From Diphasiastrum complanatum (lineage: Eukaryota > Streptophyta > Lycopodiopsida > Lycopodiales > Lycopodiaceae): DNA of 64,000 nt. The stretch's first letter is position 1; the number at the start of each line of letters is the position of its first letter. Below the pieces are notes generated by a model, which was not told where the DNA came from, did not search any database, and worked only from the letters and a program-made list of their open reading frames with translations. The DNA is taken from positions 47,198,516 to 47,262,515 of the forward strand of contig CM055100.1 of the NCBI GenBank assembly GCA_029204225.1. The letters run 5' to 3'. Below, piece after piece: positions 1 through 11,220 of the stretch. The translations under genes and the position numbers were made by a program.

Positions 1-71
1 ATAGCTCATTGCAAATTTAACATGTTGTCAAGTCTCTTTCAATTTATACGATCAGTTATATTATGTTGGTT

Positions 72-74
<3 letters not shown>

Positions 75-104
<30 letters not shown>
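75..104. repeat. (TA)n microsatellite
   Basis: About 15 TA dinucleotides in methyltransferase intron 5. The same tract with the same length lies at 13485-13514. Confidence 0.95.
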
Positions 105-106
<2 letters not shown>

Positions 107-148
107 TATGATATTCTACTCATGATACTGTACTGCCTACACTTGTAG

Positions 149-467
149 GCTATTAAAAGTGATAATTGGACGAAGTACGTAACTCCAGGAGTGCCCATAT
201 GGATTCACTTCTAAAAGAATTCAGATCTCACTATTGGTAATGCACTAATCACTCTTTAATTATTCCACATTTGGTTATAATTTAAAGATGACTCTAGACG
301 TGCCTTTTATTCGAGTTGGTCTATACTCTCTATTTAAAAGAACATATCATGATGTGCTTGCAGTTGGAGTCAAATCATTTTCCATGGCTTTACCTGCCCT
401 TATGAAGGCCTATGAACAAGGACTTGTCGAGTATTTTGTATTCACGGCAGTAAAACCATCTTCTTGA
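149..467 (+). pseudogene. Methyltransferase 3' end (exons 6-7), left tandem copy
   Basis: These are the last two exons of a gamma-tocopherol-methyltransferase-like gene; the other exons of this copy lie left of the window. Exon 6 (149-236) follows an acceptor after ACTTGTAG and encodes a segment with DNWTKYVTP, like the DW-S-YV-P stretch of the family. Exon 7 (364-467) follows CTTGCAG, encodes KSFSMALPALMKAYEQGL and ends VKPSS-stop, matching the usual family C-terminus. Joining the exons at ATTG|GTAATG and CAG|TTGG keeps the frame, but exon 6 has an in-frame TAA after PIWIHF. The same stop is in the right copy, so the defect predates the duplication. Confidence 0.72.
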
Positions 468-1209
468 TACTCTTTCTATTGATGCTTATCATCGTTTAGA
501 TTGTCATGGCTTTTTGAACTCCATAACTTGTTTAGAGCATTGCTTTTGAGCTTTCTCATGCCATGCTTCGGTGGTAAACCTAAGCCTTTCTCAAGAAATT
601 GTATGTGCATGTGGAAAGGAGAGATCTTTTCAATGGCTGTGATTTTCTTGTTTAATGAAGTATTTGAAGTGTGAGTTTATATCTCTTATTATCATAGTAG
701 AACGAATTCCACATTTATCTTTTGCATTACGATAGCTCCAACATGTGTTTTTTTTCTCTTGTATGATATTTATAGTATCAAAAAATCATGACCACTCTAA
801 TATAACAAATTAGAATAATCAATTTAAGAGTCAATTTATCTTTCTAATTTATACATGAGATGACCTTGGAGAGTTGTAATGTCATTTATATCTCATGAAA
901 CTTAGCAATCTAAAGATTTCAGCACATTCACCATATCAAATACATGAAGCTTTTTGTTTCAAGTCTTGTTTTCTATACGAATTTTGTGCACCTACATGCA
1001 ACATGTAATGTTAGGTTGATGTCATCTTGACATTAGCCAAGAAACATTCTAAATAGCAAAATCGTACTAAATTTGTTCATCTTTTTCTTCGCTTCTATAT
1101 GATGGTTGGTGTCACCAAAATATCAAATCCACCATCCTACTCTAATTGAGGTACAAAAGAGTTTGAAAAAGAAAAAAACATCTTATGGACAAAGCATCAA
1201 ACCCTACAC
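468..1209. other. Spacer without a recognised gene
   Basis: AT-rich sequence downstream of the methyltransferase pseudogene. I see no conserved coding pattern or terminal repeat. It is duplicated at 13878-14619. Confidence 0.6.
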
Positions 1210-1780
1210 CGTAGAATGCCAAAAACCAGAGTGTAGTGACCCAAAAGGAATAACCCCTAAGATGAGGATAGGAGAACACGATAAGAGAGACTATGGAGCC
1301 AAACTGCCCAACCAATCCTAGATCAAACCTGGATCTAGCCCCCAAGCCATGCCATGTGAAACAAGAGGAGAAGAGAGAAACTGGTAACCTAAACCCAATA
1401 TGTCGATGAGAGTATCCCTACCTCATTATATAGAGAGTAGACTCTTGTGCATGAAACCATGCAACCCCCATGCAGGTCAAGTATAAATAGATCACATCTC
1501 TTCATGCAGTCCTCCTACCTATATCCGTCACACAGACATGCAATACTCCATATGTCTCAATTAGAGTGTCTGGGTCCTCTCAAGGTTATTAGTCACAAAC
1601 TGGCCTTGACATTGAATTAAATCGCGGCGTGACCAACAATCTCGAATACTGGAGGGCCGATCTACCATATTAGGACTATTCCAAGTCCTTAACTGAATAT
1701 GGCCATAACACAAAGTTCTTGCTGAAAAGAAAGCCCCTAGGCGTCCCAGTTTAAGTTGAGCATGATGTGGAAAAATCATG
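1210..1780 (-). mobile_element. LTR fragment, minus orientation
   Basis: Read on the minus strand this matches 29990-30410: shared blocks include the sequence around CATATTGGGTTTAGGTTA and AGGCCAGTTTGTGACTAAT, and the 3' part with GATCTAGGATTGGTTGGG. In the other copy that region ends just before a primer-binding site, so this is the 3' portion of an LTR. No primer site or coding region is left next to it. Right tandem copy at 14620-15190. Confidence 0.65.
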
Positions 1781-2637
1781 TATCGTTGTTGGGGTTACTC
1801 ATAGATAGTTTATTTGCTCTTTGACCAAAGCATGCATGCAACCATGTTTAGAAATTATTGTATACAAGAATGACATTAGTTAAAACAGAGTCAAGCAATC
1901 AACAAACTTTCATAATGACATTATATTGTGCTTCGTATTCATCCTTTGAAAATATGTTCCTATTCACTTAAAATCCATACAAAGTCTTCTTGCACATGTC
2001 ATATCCCTATGCATGCATAAGGTGACAACATCAGCAAAAATGTAAATATGTAAGCTGGATTGCTTATATACAAGGACTACCTTGAAGACTATTTGTGCAA
2101 GAAAATGCATGGAGAAATTTTACTAGGGCCTTGAATGTTTCAAACCATTCAAGTATTGTCATTGCCTTTATTTAATCCATGTCTATGTTGGCATGTGATT
2201 CAATAGTAGGCCAAATCTTTGGAGCATGAAGAAGTCATGCATTGATGTTGGAGGTACATGTAATCTAGTCAACTTGTACACAAAATCATTTGACTAATGA
2301 GAGAATGGCAAAGTTTTGTGCAAATAAAGCCAAAATTCAAAACTATTTGTACAATCAACTTGTTGATTGAATCAAGACAAAAATCATGGAAATACTTAGT
2401 GTCTCATTCTCAGCCATTTTGTATATGCTACCTTTACATTGCCTTTGTAGTTTTGAGTTTCTATTGATAATGGGAATCACGTAACATAGGATTGATCTTA
2501 AGCTAGAAGCTCTACCTATTTGAAAAGGATAGTACATATTAAATCCTCAGTATTAATTGATGGTCAAAGCAGAAGTGGATAAATACCTTGAAGCAAAAAG
2601 TATTTATCCATTGTCTCAAAGAAGAAAACATGCAAAA
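1781..2637. other. Spacer without a recognised gene
   Basis: AT-rich sequence with only short, unconvincing reading frames on either strand. Duplicated at 15191-16047. Confidence 0.5.
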
Positions 2638-2850
2638 TGTTGGATTTATTCAAATAATCGATCTTTAATTTGCATCCATTCATCTATCCAATGTCTACAG
2701 TTTTACTCATGTTTTTACACAGTCTATAGAAATAAATGGGAATGGCTAACAACCGGGTTCAACAACGACAAAGAGCGTAGAAGGTGTTTGAAGTATCGAA
2801 TGTTAACAAAACATGTTTCCACTTGTTTTGAAGCTAATGACTTGCCCTAA
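2638..2850 (+). mobile_element. Possible degraded LTR, related to the one at 6284
   Basis: It begins TGTTGGATT and carries blocks CATCCATT..TATCCAAT and GTTTTTACACAGTCT..AGAAATA, which occur in the same order from 6284. The similarity is patchy. If real, it and 6284 are the two same-direction LTRs of one Copia element. Right copy at 16048-16260. Confidence 0.35.
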
Positions 2851-4139
2851 AGGTTTTTGCAAATAGTTTTCGGGAAGCCCAACTGGATAAGTGACAATGC
2901 AATATGGCTAAGCTCCAATTGCGATCTACGACCAAACAACTGTCTTCAACTGTCATTTGAATAAGCCTAAACGACATTCATAATTGGTATAATTCCTTCA
3001 AGTCTCCTCTACATTGGAAACTACAAGAAATAGTCTCGAAGTCAAAAGGCTCGGATAGAGTCGATTTATGTAGTTGTAGCTACTGCTTCATACTACGATC
3101 AATCATCTTCCAGGCAACAGACTGACACCACAAATCTGATTTAAGTTTATGAACAATAGATAATGTTTAATAACAGTGGAAGTATATCTACTGTAAGCAA
3201 GCATCAAAATCATTCACATATTACACACCATAGACAAAATGTTGCAACTCTATTTTTCATAAAGCTTACAATAACAATTTTAGCGTTGTCTGTTGCCCAG
3301 GTCAGCTCGTCGATGCAAGAGAGGTATTCTCTCTTACGAGGAACTAGCTACTACTATTCTATATTTGTTTGTGTGACAATATGTGTCTACTACTGCATGG
3401 CTAACACTTATCAACTCAAATCAACCTTCATCACTCTCGTTGATCCTATATATAGAGGAACATGAGAGATGATTAGTTTAAAATACAAAATTAGAAAAAC
3501 AGCTTTAGACTTAATCCTAACAGCTTCTGGATGCCCATTGCAGTAGTCTGTGCAACCCGTCGTTGTCCATCCATGTGTTGGGATTGTGAAGATGCTTTGT
3601 CGTTGCAGCCGTCTGATAACTGCAATCGTTTCCTTGTGGTGCCTCTACGGTTGTGAACATCGTTCGGAGCATGAGGGCTTGGCATGCTACCGCAAACAGA
3701 CCGCAACAGGTGCTGGTGCGGTGCTCGGGCGGTTCATCTCCTTCGTATGTGAACCACATTTGTTGACTGAGACCGTATGTGAACCGCATTCGTTGAGTTT
3801 GTGGTGTGGTTCAGTTTTCTACCCTTCGGAGAAAATGCGAAGAATGCGAAGGTCAACGAAAACTTGCTCTAAGTCATTTTAGACAAAGTGTCGCATTTTG
3901 CAGATTTTGCAAAAAACTCGAAGGTCCTTTGAAATATGTTCCAAGTCATATTTTGGACATGTGTCATTTTTTTGAGAAATGCAGTCCAAATATGCAGACT
4001 GTGCGAAAATTAGTTCAAAATTGCAACAACAGTTCGAAAAACACAAGGAAAAATACAAAAGTTTTGATGGTTAGAAACTTTAAGTTTCTTCATCTCCCTC
4101 TCAAAGTGGGTATTATTCTGATTCCCAAGCTCGCCCTTT
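2851..4139. other. Spacer, no gene recognised
   Basis: The reading frames here are short, overlap on opposite strands and have no recognisable domain. The stretch 3830-4010 shares short words with 6480-6660 (TCGCATTTT, TTTGCAAAAA) and may be retroelement leader or LTR debris. Duplicated at 16261-17549. Confidence 0.45.
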
Positions 4140-5860
4140 GTCTTTCAAACATTGCCTTGTCTAGCCATTGAGAAATGTTGTCTTGACATCCATTTGGTGC
4201 ATTTCGAGGTCTTTCACGGTCGCTAAGTCAATCAGAGTCCTGATTGACTATATCTTGATGACAGGACTGAAATTTTTTGATAATCCACTCCTTGGACTTG
4301 AGTGAATCCTTTGGCGATAACTCTCTTGTGAGTGAGAAAGTCGACCAGTGTCCATGTCTGATTCGTCAAAAGTGAGTTCTACTCGCTTTCCATAGCTTCT
4401 TGCCACTTCACAACATCCTTGGAGTTAATTGCTTTGGCTAGCCTCTCTGGTGCTTTTGATGAAGTCCAGAATGATTGAGGTGTATACCTCTCAGGAACTG
4501 TCCGAGTCTGTGAGGATCCACGGACATCCTGTTGACCAGGATGCACTGATTCTTCTTCTTGAACTTTTTCAGATTTGCTTGAGCTTGTTTGTTCTGGTCT
4601 GGTGACAAGTAGTGTCTACTGCTCGACTTTTGTAGCTATAGATACATGTTCTGTAGAAGAATCATCAACGTTGGAAGGTTGAATGCTACGTAGAATAAGA
4701 TGAAATAACATAGCATCATCTATCAATGGTTGTTTGAAATCATAATATGCATGTTTTTGAAATATTACTTCCCTAGAGACAAATACTACATTGGTGGATG
4801 GATCATAAACTTTATAAGCTTTATCTTTATCAGGAATACATTTATTTGTCCTATAATCTAGCTTCTTCCTAAGCTGTTTAGGAATGTAATAAAACATATA
4901 CAACAAAAAAAATTTAAATGTCTGATGCAAGGCTTGTGCCCATGCCAAACTTCAAAAAGAGTTTTGTTGTTGACGACTTTGGTGCTGGATCTGTTCTGCA
5001 CGTAACAGACTGTGGCAGTAGCTATTGTCCAGAACTTCGCAAGTAGGTGTGCTTGATGTAGCATTGATTTGGCTGAGTTGAGAAGAGTTCGATTCTTCCT
5101 TTCTGCAATCCCTTTTGTTTGAGGTGAATAGGAAGTGATGAACTGTCTTCTAATACCATGTTCAGCCATGTAGTCGGACATCTCATTAGATATGTATTCG
5201 TCACCACCATCAGTTTGAAGTGCCTTCATTTTTGTAGACGTTTGTGTCTCAGCCATGGCCTTGAATCTCTTGAAACATTCAAAGGCTTTAGATTTGTGCT
5301 TAATGAACATGACTGTACACCATCTGGAGTAATCATCTATGAAAGTGATAAAATAGACTGCATCTTCTAAGGATGGAGTTCGCATTGGACCATGAGATCG
5401 CTATGTACAAGATCTAATACATGCTTTGATTTGATGGAATGTGATTTTGGAAAATTGCTTCTAGAGTGCTTCCCATAGATGCATGATTCACAAAAGAAAG
5501 ATTTCCTATCTAATGAAGATGGGATTTCAAACCATCAACTAAATTATTGCAAAGCATATAAAAAAGTGATATTGTATTCACGTGTCCAAATCGACTATGC
5601 CACAAAACAGCACTGTCATTTACATTTTCATCTGAGAGATACTAGCTAATGCAACTAAATTAGAGAGTATATAAAGGTTCCCGACTCTAGTGCATGTAGT
5701 CAGAGGAGTATCATTCTCGAATATTGTACACTCCTCAGATGAGAAGGTAACAATGTAGCCCTCATCAGTTATCTTCGAGACTGATAACAGGTTCTTTGAC
5801 ACCTACTCAGTGGTTACATAGATGCAAGTTGGACAGGAGATGTAGACACTCGTAAATCCA
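4140..5860 (-). mobile_element. Copia pol fragment: pre-integrase, integrase, RT start (minus)
   Basis: On the minus strand, order 5' to 3': a pre-integrase segment at 5802-5620 (KNLLSVSKITDEGY); an integrase core at 5385-4858 with DDYSRW, LQTDGGDEY and GIAERKNR, which keep the expected D, D and E positions; a C-terminal integrase piece at 4870-4616 (KAYKVYDPSTNVVFVSREV); and the first RT block near 4202-4164 (HQMDVKTTFLNG). Frames break repeatedly, with a deletion before the RT block. RT catalytic motifs are absent. The pol segment points opposite to the RNase H piece that abuts it at 5851. Right copy 17550-19270. Confidence 0.85.
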
Positions 5861-6275
5861 CATCCGGATTTACATTCTTCCCCAACAATGGTCCAATTTT
5901 CTGGAACAGTCACAAGCAATCTTCAATAGCTCTATCTTTCATTGAATCAGAGTATATCGTAGCCTCTCAAGCTACAAAGGAAGCAATTTGGTTGAGGATC
6001 TTACTCTCAGATATCGGTCTGAATCAATATTCTCCGACGACATTATTTTGTGATAATCAAAGTGCCATTGCTTTATCAGCCAATCTAGGAAGAAGCACAT
6101 TGAACTGAAGTATCATTTCGTCAGAAGCAAAGTTCTCAACGAAGAGGTCAGATTGTAGTAATGTAGAACACAAGATATGACAACAAATATTTTGCAAAGC
6201 ATTAAGTTTGGAAGCACACAAAAGATTGTGTGTAGAACTAAGTTTAAAGGTCAAGGCATTCAAGGATTCAGATTA
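5851..6275 (+). mobile_element. Copia RNase H C-terminus and polypurine tract (plus)
   Basis: Plus-strand translation gives KSTSGFTF, WNSHKQSSIALS, ESEYIVASQATKEAIWL and LFCDNQSAIALSAN, the classic end of Copia RNase H. A one-base shift after SANLGR moves the next block (KHIELKYHFVR) into another frame. The segment ends in a purine tract (AAGGGGGTG, 6275-6283) right before TGTTGGA. Right copy 19261-19685. Confidence 0.85.
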
Positions 6276-6283
6276 AGGGGGTG

Positions 6284-7410
6284 TGTTGGATTATTCTCCT
6301 TCTTACTAATCGACTAATCAGTTTTAATCCTCATCCATTGTTTATCCAATTTTGCAGATTTTCTTGTGTGTTTACACAGTCTGTAGATTTACAAGTGTTT
6401 TTACATAGTTTGCAGAAATACACGGGGTTTGACTACAGTGTCACATTTTTCGCCTGTCAAGAATTATAAGTAAAATTACAATGTCGCATTTTTCTCGTTT
6501 TAGCGACAATGTTGCCTGTCAGGAATTACGAGAATACATGCAGAGTCGCATTTTTCCAAAGTGCCTCAAATGTCAAGGAAATGACTTTGGCAAAGTGTGG
6601 GGCTATCCTAAATGAAATTTAAGGACACTGTCGGGTTTTTTGCAAAAAGCTGACATTGTCGTCTTTTTGTGACATTGTCGTCTTTTTGTGACATTGTCGC
6701 CTGTGGTAGTTTTAACTCATTTCAACAGAGAGACAGTTTTAGTTCATTTATGCAGACAGACTATTTACGGCCAATTTTCACCGCTTATCAGCAATCAGTT
6801 TCTGAAAAAGAACTGGATGAATGACAGCAGACACCAGCCAACTGGCAATCGCAAATTACTTAGTATAAATCAGCTATTCATACATCTCTTTTATCATCTG
6901 AAATATTATTGTGAATTATAAAGGGGTTGAATTTATTACACGATGCTTCCTGCACTCTTATCAAGCAGATCATTCACAATCAGAAGGTATTTTGTTAGCT
7001 CTCTATCAAGTTTTCAAGCTTGAACTCTCTTGAGCATTCTAGCTCAGTCTTTTAGAGATTTATTTTAGAGTTGCTATTGCGCTACTGCTTATCAGTAGAG
7101 CTTCTTATTATCAGACCTATTCTTAGTTACTCAGAGATAGCTTAGAGTGCACAATTTCTATCTGCTATTGTTTTGCACTCATTAGCATCTGATTTTGTTT
7201 TTCCTAAATCAATACTATCTTCTTATTGCGTTCAGCATATGTCAGAATGCATGCATCTCTATATTGCTTTTTAACATGATAAAAATTGTCTGAGAATTCA
7301 ATACTTTATATTTGGCTACGTAATCACTTAGTATCAAGCGATTTCAAAGTTAGTTGCTAAAACTTGAACGTGATTTTCATCACTACTGCTTTGTTCACTT
7401 TTTGATAGGT
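6284..7410 (+). mobile_element. Probable 3' LTR of the Copia element
   Basis: It starts TGTTGGATTATT directly after the polypurine tract, as a 3' LTR should. The far end is uncertain: after about 7410 the sequence becomes part of another element's ORF. No intact matching 5' LTR is visible; 2638-2850 is the candidate. Right copy 19694-20820. Confidence 0.6.
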
Positions 7411-7421
7411 GTAGTCATGCA

Positions 7422-8217
7422 TTGGAAGTAGAAAATTTCCGCATTACATTATCTATCCTATTTTTTGGACAAGAACCAAGCAAGGAGTTGTGGGCCTCTC
7501 AAGAATTTGCCAAGCAATATCCAATCACAAAGGAGCGTGGGGGCTACATATTGCCAGATCTGGACCAGTGTAAAATACATAAAGAAGCAGTCAAACTCCT
7601 GGATGTACAACCCCTTTGGCGTTATCAACTCTTCTTGTAGAGCAAAACCTCCATGGCACGGTATCTCGAAGCACCCTCCTACATGCGCACAAATCCATAT
7701 TTTTATTTGGTAGCGAGGTGAGAACCATTTCCTGCCACCAAGGCCAAGAACAGGATATTTTGGCCCAATCTCACAGGCGTCAATACCGGCAACTTAGCTG
7801 AAGACATGGTCACCAACTGCCGTGTATTCTATCAGAAGCACCATGGCAACCCTGATCGCGACATCAGATATTTTGCGGACAATTGTGCCTGGTAGCATTT
7901 CTGGCAGAACTCAAGGGTTTCTAGGATCAAGGGCTATCCCCAATATCCATTGATATCAATAAACCACTGCGCGGCGTAGCAAGGCTTTATTATTGCGCCG
8001 CCCTTACTTCGGCCTTGCATGTTGATATGGTGGAGCCACATAGTTTTCTACAGGGTATGTTCCATTACTACAAACCCATGCCCTTGCTGAACAAATTGCG
8101 ATGGCAACTGATGGAGGGCATCAAGAATAAAATTTACCAATCCCGCTAGCAACAGTCTCGTCCCTAAGAGGCGCAAAACATCCAGGATGAAAAGGCTTCG
8201 ATTGATGTGGGACCACC
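7422..8217 (+). pseudogene. Remnant of the coiled-coil/IARLY ORF (non-autonomous LTR element)
   Basis: The first frame (7422-7640) contains ELWASQEFAKQYPITKE and ILPDLDQCKIHKEAVKLLD, which match 43560-43690 closely. The next blocks, SKTSMARYLEAPSYMRTN, GNLAEDMVTNCRVFYQ and DIRYFADNC, lie in shifted or interrupted frames, and the AFD-NKP-IARLY region carries a deletion near 7970. Only the C-terminal half of the ORF remains. The protein's function is unknown. It is followed by a purine stretch and the LTR at 8240. Right copy 20832-21627. Confidence 0.8.
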
Positions 8218-8239
8218 AATCCAATAAGGAGGGGGATAA

Positions 8240-9032
8240 TGTTAGCAACTGTGCTAACATAGAGAAAATAAAAATAAAACTCTGTGGCATGTGTTTTGTA
8301 AGTCCAAGTATGAGTATCTATCAAACTTCAACCATGGCATGTGTTTTGTAAGTCCACGAGTAGAAGCTTAAAATAATAATAAACTTAGACTTAGAACTTA
8401 AACTTAGGATCCTTAAGCTTAGAAATATTTGTCTCAAGTTTTTCTAAGTTGGAAACTTTGAAGTTCTAAATCCTAAGTTAGAAGTTCTAGAATGGCTAGA
8501 AATAAATTAGTCCCATAAGTTAGTGGATACTTATGGAAGACCCTCCTTTCCATAAAGGAAAAAATATTTGCCATGTAAACAACACTCTGAGATTAAGCTA
8601 TCAAATTCTCTATCTTGAGATTATCTCTCTATTTCACTTGTGTTCCTTTTGGGAAGGTGCATAGCTTAAGGGAAGGTGCCCGGGCTTCCTCTTGCCTCCT
8701 CCTCATCGGTTTATATTGTGGCATGTGTTATTTTGATTGATTATTAGTTGGTCTCAATCTTTCATTTCCATTCCCGTTGGAAGTTAATTTAAGATTTAGT
8801 TAACTACCTTGCTAGTTGGTTAAGCCTTAGTGAGGTCCTGTCATTTGTCATTTTTAAATTCATTCCGTTCTGAGCACTAGTTGGGTAAGCCTTAGTGCTT
8901 TCATCATTATTCTTATTTCCGCATTTATGTTTGAAGCTTGGTAGAAACTTAAAAAGTGGACGATCCTCTCTATACTACACTGTATTGTGAGTAGATCTAG
9001 CCAACACGCACAAACAAGATTTACTTCCAACA
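8240..9032 (+). mobile_element. 3' LTR of the coiled-coil-ORF element, 793 bp
   Basis: It begins TGTTAGCAAC after a purine-rich AAGGAGGGGGA and ends TTCCAACA. Most of its length aligns with 44347-45153: CTCTGTGGCATGTGTTTTGT, the AACTTAGACTTAG stretch, GTGGACGATCC and GTGAGTAGATCTAGCCA near the end. Right copy 21650-22442. Confidence 0.88.
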
Positions 9033-9545
9033 ATGAAATAGATGTTTTTGATTCATTGAAACATTTTATTTTGAAGCATTAGATCAAATCATTAAGGCTG
9101 ATTTGTTCAGATCTTAGTGTGTGAAGATAAATCAAACAAAAAGAGCTGCTAGAATTAATCTTTGAGTGTGTGTTTTGCTAGGAATTTTTTTGAATAGATC
9201 TATTACGCCTTCATCCAAGATTAAGCTAGGTTGATTGGGCCGAGATTAGAAGCTTCATAGAAAGCTAGAAATCTATCTTAGATCATTTCTATTCAAGAGA
9301 GCTTTGTGCATCTCATAGGCAAACCATTCAATATGTCATCCATGGGTGGATTTTTTGTTAGAATCTAGTGAGAGGCTAGCATCCACAAACTATTCCTCTT
9401 GGAAAGTGAGGATGGAATCACTATTTGTGATCCATGACCTCTATGACATTGTTCTTGGAGTTGAGGAAGAGCCTCAAGCAGCCCAAGAATAACTGAAATA
9501 CAAGAAGAGGCCTAGATTGGCTCTACGTTGTCTAAAACTGAATGT
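9033..9545 (+). mobile_element. Copia 5' leader and gag start, cut by the duplication junction
   Basis: A leader precedes ATG at 9333. The gag frame reads NYSSWKVRMESLFVIHDLYD from about 9395, typical of the Copia gag N-terminus, with an in-frame TAA after QAAQE. It stops at 9545 because the duplication junction lies there. The uninterrupted version is at 22443-25051. Confidence 0.85.
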
Positions 9546-9990
9546 CTAATACTAGACGTGATCCGAAAGTAACTAATATCCTTGTGAGGCCCAGAACACA
9601 CTAAATGGAGTTTAGACAAGGTATGAGACAGTGTATGCATGTGTAGAGTTACCAATAGCAATTCTATGAATAGTTGGTCCATGCATAGGACTCTATTCCA
9701 GGTGAATCTATGTATAGGGAACTTAGGGCTATGCATGGCTAAGTGCCCAGGATGCTTTTGGCTCTATATAATAGGTCCAAACTCGCCCTACTCCTCATCA
9801 TGGTTCTTGATTCATTGTCGGGCTCTCACTCTACATTCATGCTTCTTGTTTCTTGGCTTGGGGTTGAGGCTTCTAGAGATTGATTGAATGCTTCTACTTG
9901 GTTGGGTGGTTTCTCCATAGTGTGTTATCCTTTGTGTTTGGGATTTGTAAGCAGGATCTAAAGAGCTTCCCTTATAGTTTCCCAGTTAGA
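9546..9990 (+). mobile_element. LTR fragment
   Basis: The start and end match the reverse complement of 51590-51720: GACGTGATCCGAAAGTAACT at the left, and TTGGTTGGGTGGTTTCTCCA plus TGTGTTTGGGATTTGTAAGC at the right. In the 51.6-kb copy the right end is followed by a Met-tRNA primer site; here the site is lost. The middle is not shared. Confidence 0.7.
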
Positions 9991-10071
9991 CCAACTGCCT
10001 GGCATCACAATATAATCCACACACCATTGTAATTCAACGTTAAGTTGCATGGGTAACCAAAGTGAACTTTT

Positions 10072-10774
10072 TCAATAAAAGCTTTTCAACTTTCTGGTCC
10101 TCTTCGCCTTAGGTGCGCCATCTTGCTCTTCTTCGGTAGCAACAACTTCCTTGGCATATATTGTGTCTTTTATTTTTAGCTTCAAGGATTCAAGCTCTCT
10201 TTTCAACCTATCATTCTCAGCAATAGCGTTGACATATTTTTCATGTGTCTTGACTCCTCCGCAGTCTGTATTTACAATCGCTGGAGTAGAGTCGGTATCG
10301 ACATTCTTTTGCTTCAATCGCATGATGTCCTTCATCAAAGTCTCAATGTTCTTCTGTGCTTGTAAGTACTCTGACTGTGCAGTAGCCCTACCTGGACAAG
10401 GTAGGGCTGCTGACTCTGGCATGTTTTCCTTAATGTCGAACAGCTCATCCAATAATATGTTTCTCTTCATTCAAGGGATACATCATCTCTTGTCGGAAGG
10501 TGTCCGCAATCGAGTCTTGCAGTGTGTTCCATTTATTTACAATGAGTCGTATTGTTCCCGCAGTATCGCAGCAACCATGTACAAGAATAGAAGTTATGCG
10601 CCTCTGTCTTTCGATATCAAGTTGCTCTCAAATATTTACATTGTCAGCTTTGACTTGCTCCACCAATCTGGTGAGCTTATTGATTTCTGCTTCAAAAAAT
10701 TTGTGTGTCGGCTGCTTGTCGAGCTCGACTTCATTTTCAAGAAATCAACTTTGGCTTTTGTTTTAGCCTTGTAA
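10072..10774 (-). pseudogene. Broken coiled-coil ORF of unknown family
   Basis: Two minus-strand frames form one decayed protein. The upstream part (10774 to about 10480) has heptad-like stretches (FFEAEINKLTRLVEQVKADN, one stop, then DIERQRR). After a frameshift near 10470 the second part (10470-10072, 132 aa) has EYLQAQKNIETLMKDIMRLK and NDRLKRELESLKLKIKDT, then an acidic stretch and a basic tail (KAKRTRKLK). I do not recognise the family. The layout recalls the coiled-coil ORFs at 38 and 43 kb, but no clear shared sequence is visible. Confidence 0.45.
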
Positions 10775-10944
10775 TCCACATGTGCGCATGTTCACATGTA
10801 TGAGGATAGGGGTAGTTACGTTCAAATAATAGGAGTTATATAGGAAGTTTGCCCAAGTTTCTTAAAATTTAGGAGATATTTTCAAAAATCAAAGAAGTTG
10901 GTGTTGATGTAACTGCCATAGATGGTATACCTGATGTTTACGTC

Positions 10945-11074
10945 AGAGTGACTTCAATAAGTTAACCTAATGACTAGTACTGAACACGTGTTGTACCTGC
11001 TTAGCCAGCAGAGTGACTTCAATAAGTTAACCTAATGACTGGTACTGAACACGTGTTGTACTTGCTTAGCCAGC
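10945..11074. repeat. 65-bp tandem repeat, two copies
   Basis: Copies at 10945-11009 and 11010-11074 begin AGAGTGACTTCAATAAG and end TTAGCCAGC, differing at two positions. They lie about 500 bp upstream of the methyltransferase ATG. Confidence 0.95.
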
Positions 11075-11220
11075 CAAGTATAGGACCCTCTTTGTAATCA
11101 TTCAATCAATGTGAGAGAGATTATGATTTTGGAGCAATTGACAATTTAGAGCTTTTGCACCATTTGTGTTGCAATTTTTTGATGTGAATGCAATCTAAAT
11201 TTAGTGAAGTTGATTCTCTC

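Larger units (their letters stand above)
1..9545. repeat. Left copy of a 13,410-bp tandem duplication (visible part)
   Basis: Every base here lines up at a constant offset of 13,410 with 13411-22955. I saw no indels and only seven substitutions (1735, 2793, 6802, 7707, 7708, 8045, 8647), about 0.07% divergence. Even the (TA)n tract has the same length. The match runs into the left window edge, so the first 3,865 bp of this copy should lie outside. It ends at 9545 inside a Copia gag, where the right copy continues into real gag sequence and this copy switches to the sequence that begins the right unit. That makes 9545/9546 the duplication junction. Confidence 0.93.

Noticed and set aside
3491-4171. 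Several overlapping frames of 70-121 codons
   Set aside because: They overlap on both strands, have no motif, and carry words seen in LTR-like sequence; they are duplicated at 16901-17581 with the rest of the unit.
10151-10774. 207-codon plus-strand frame
   Set aside because: The minus strand of the same region has a charged coiled-coil pattern; the plus frame is its Ser/Phe-rich shadow.
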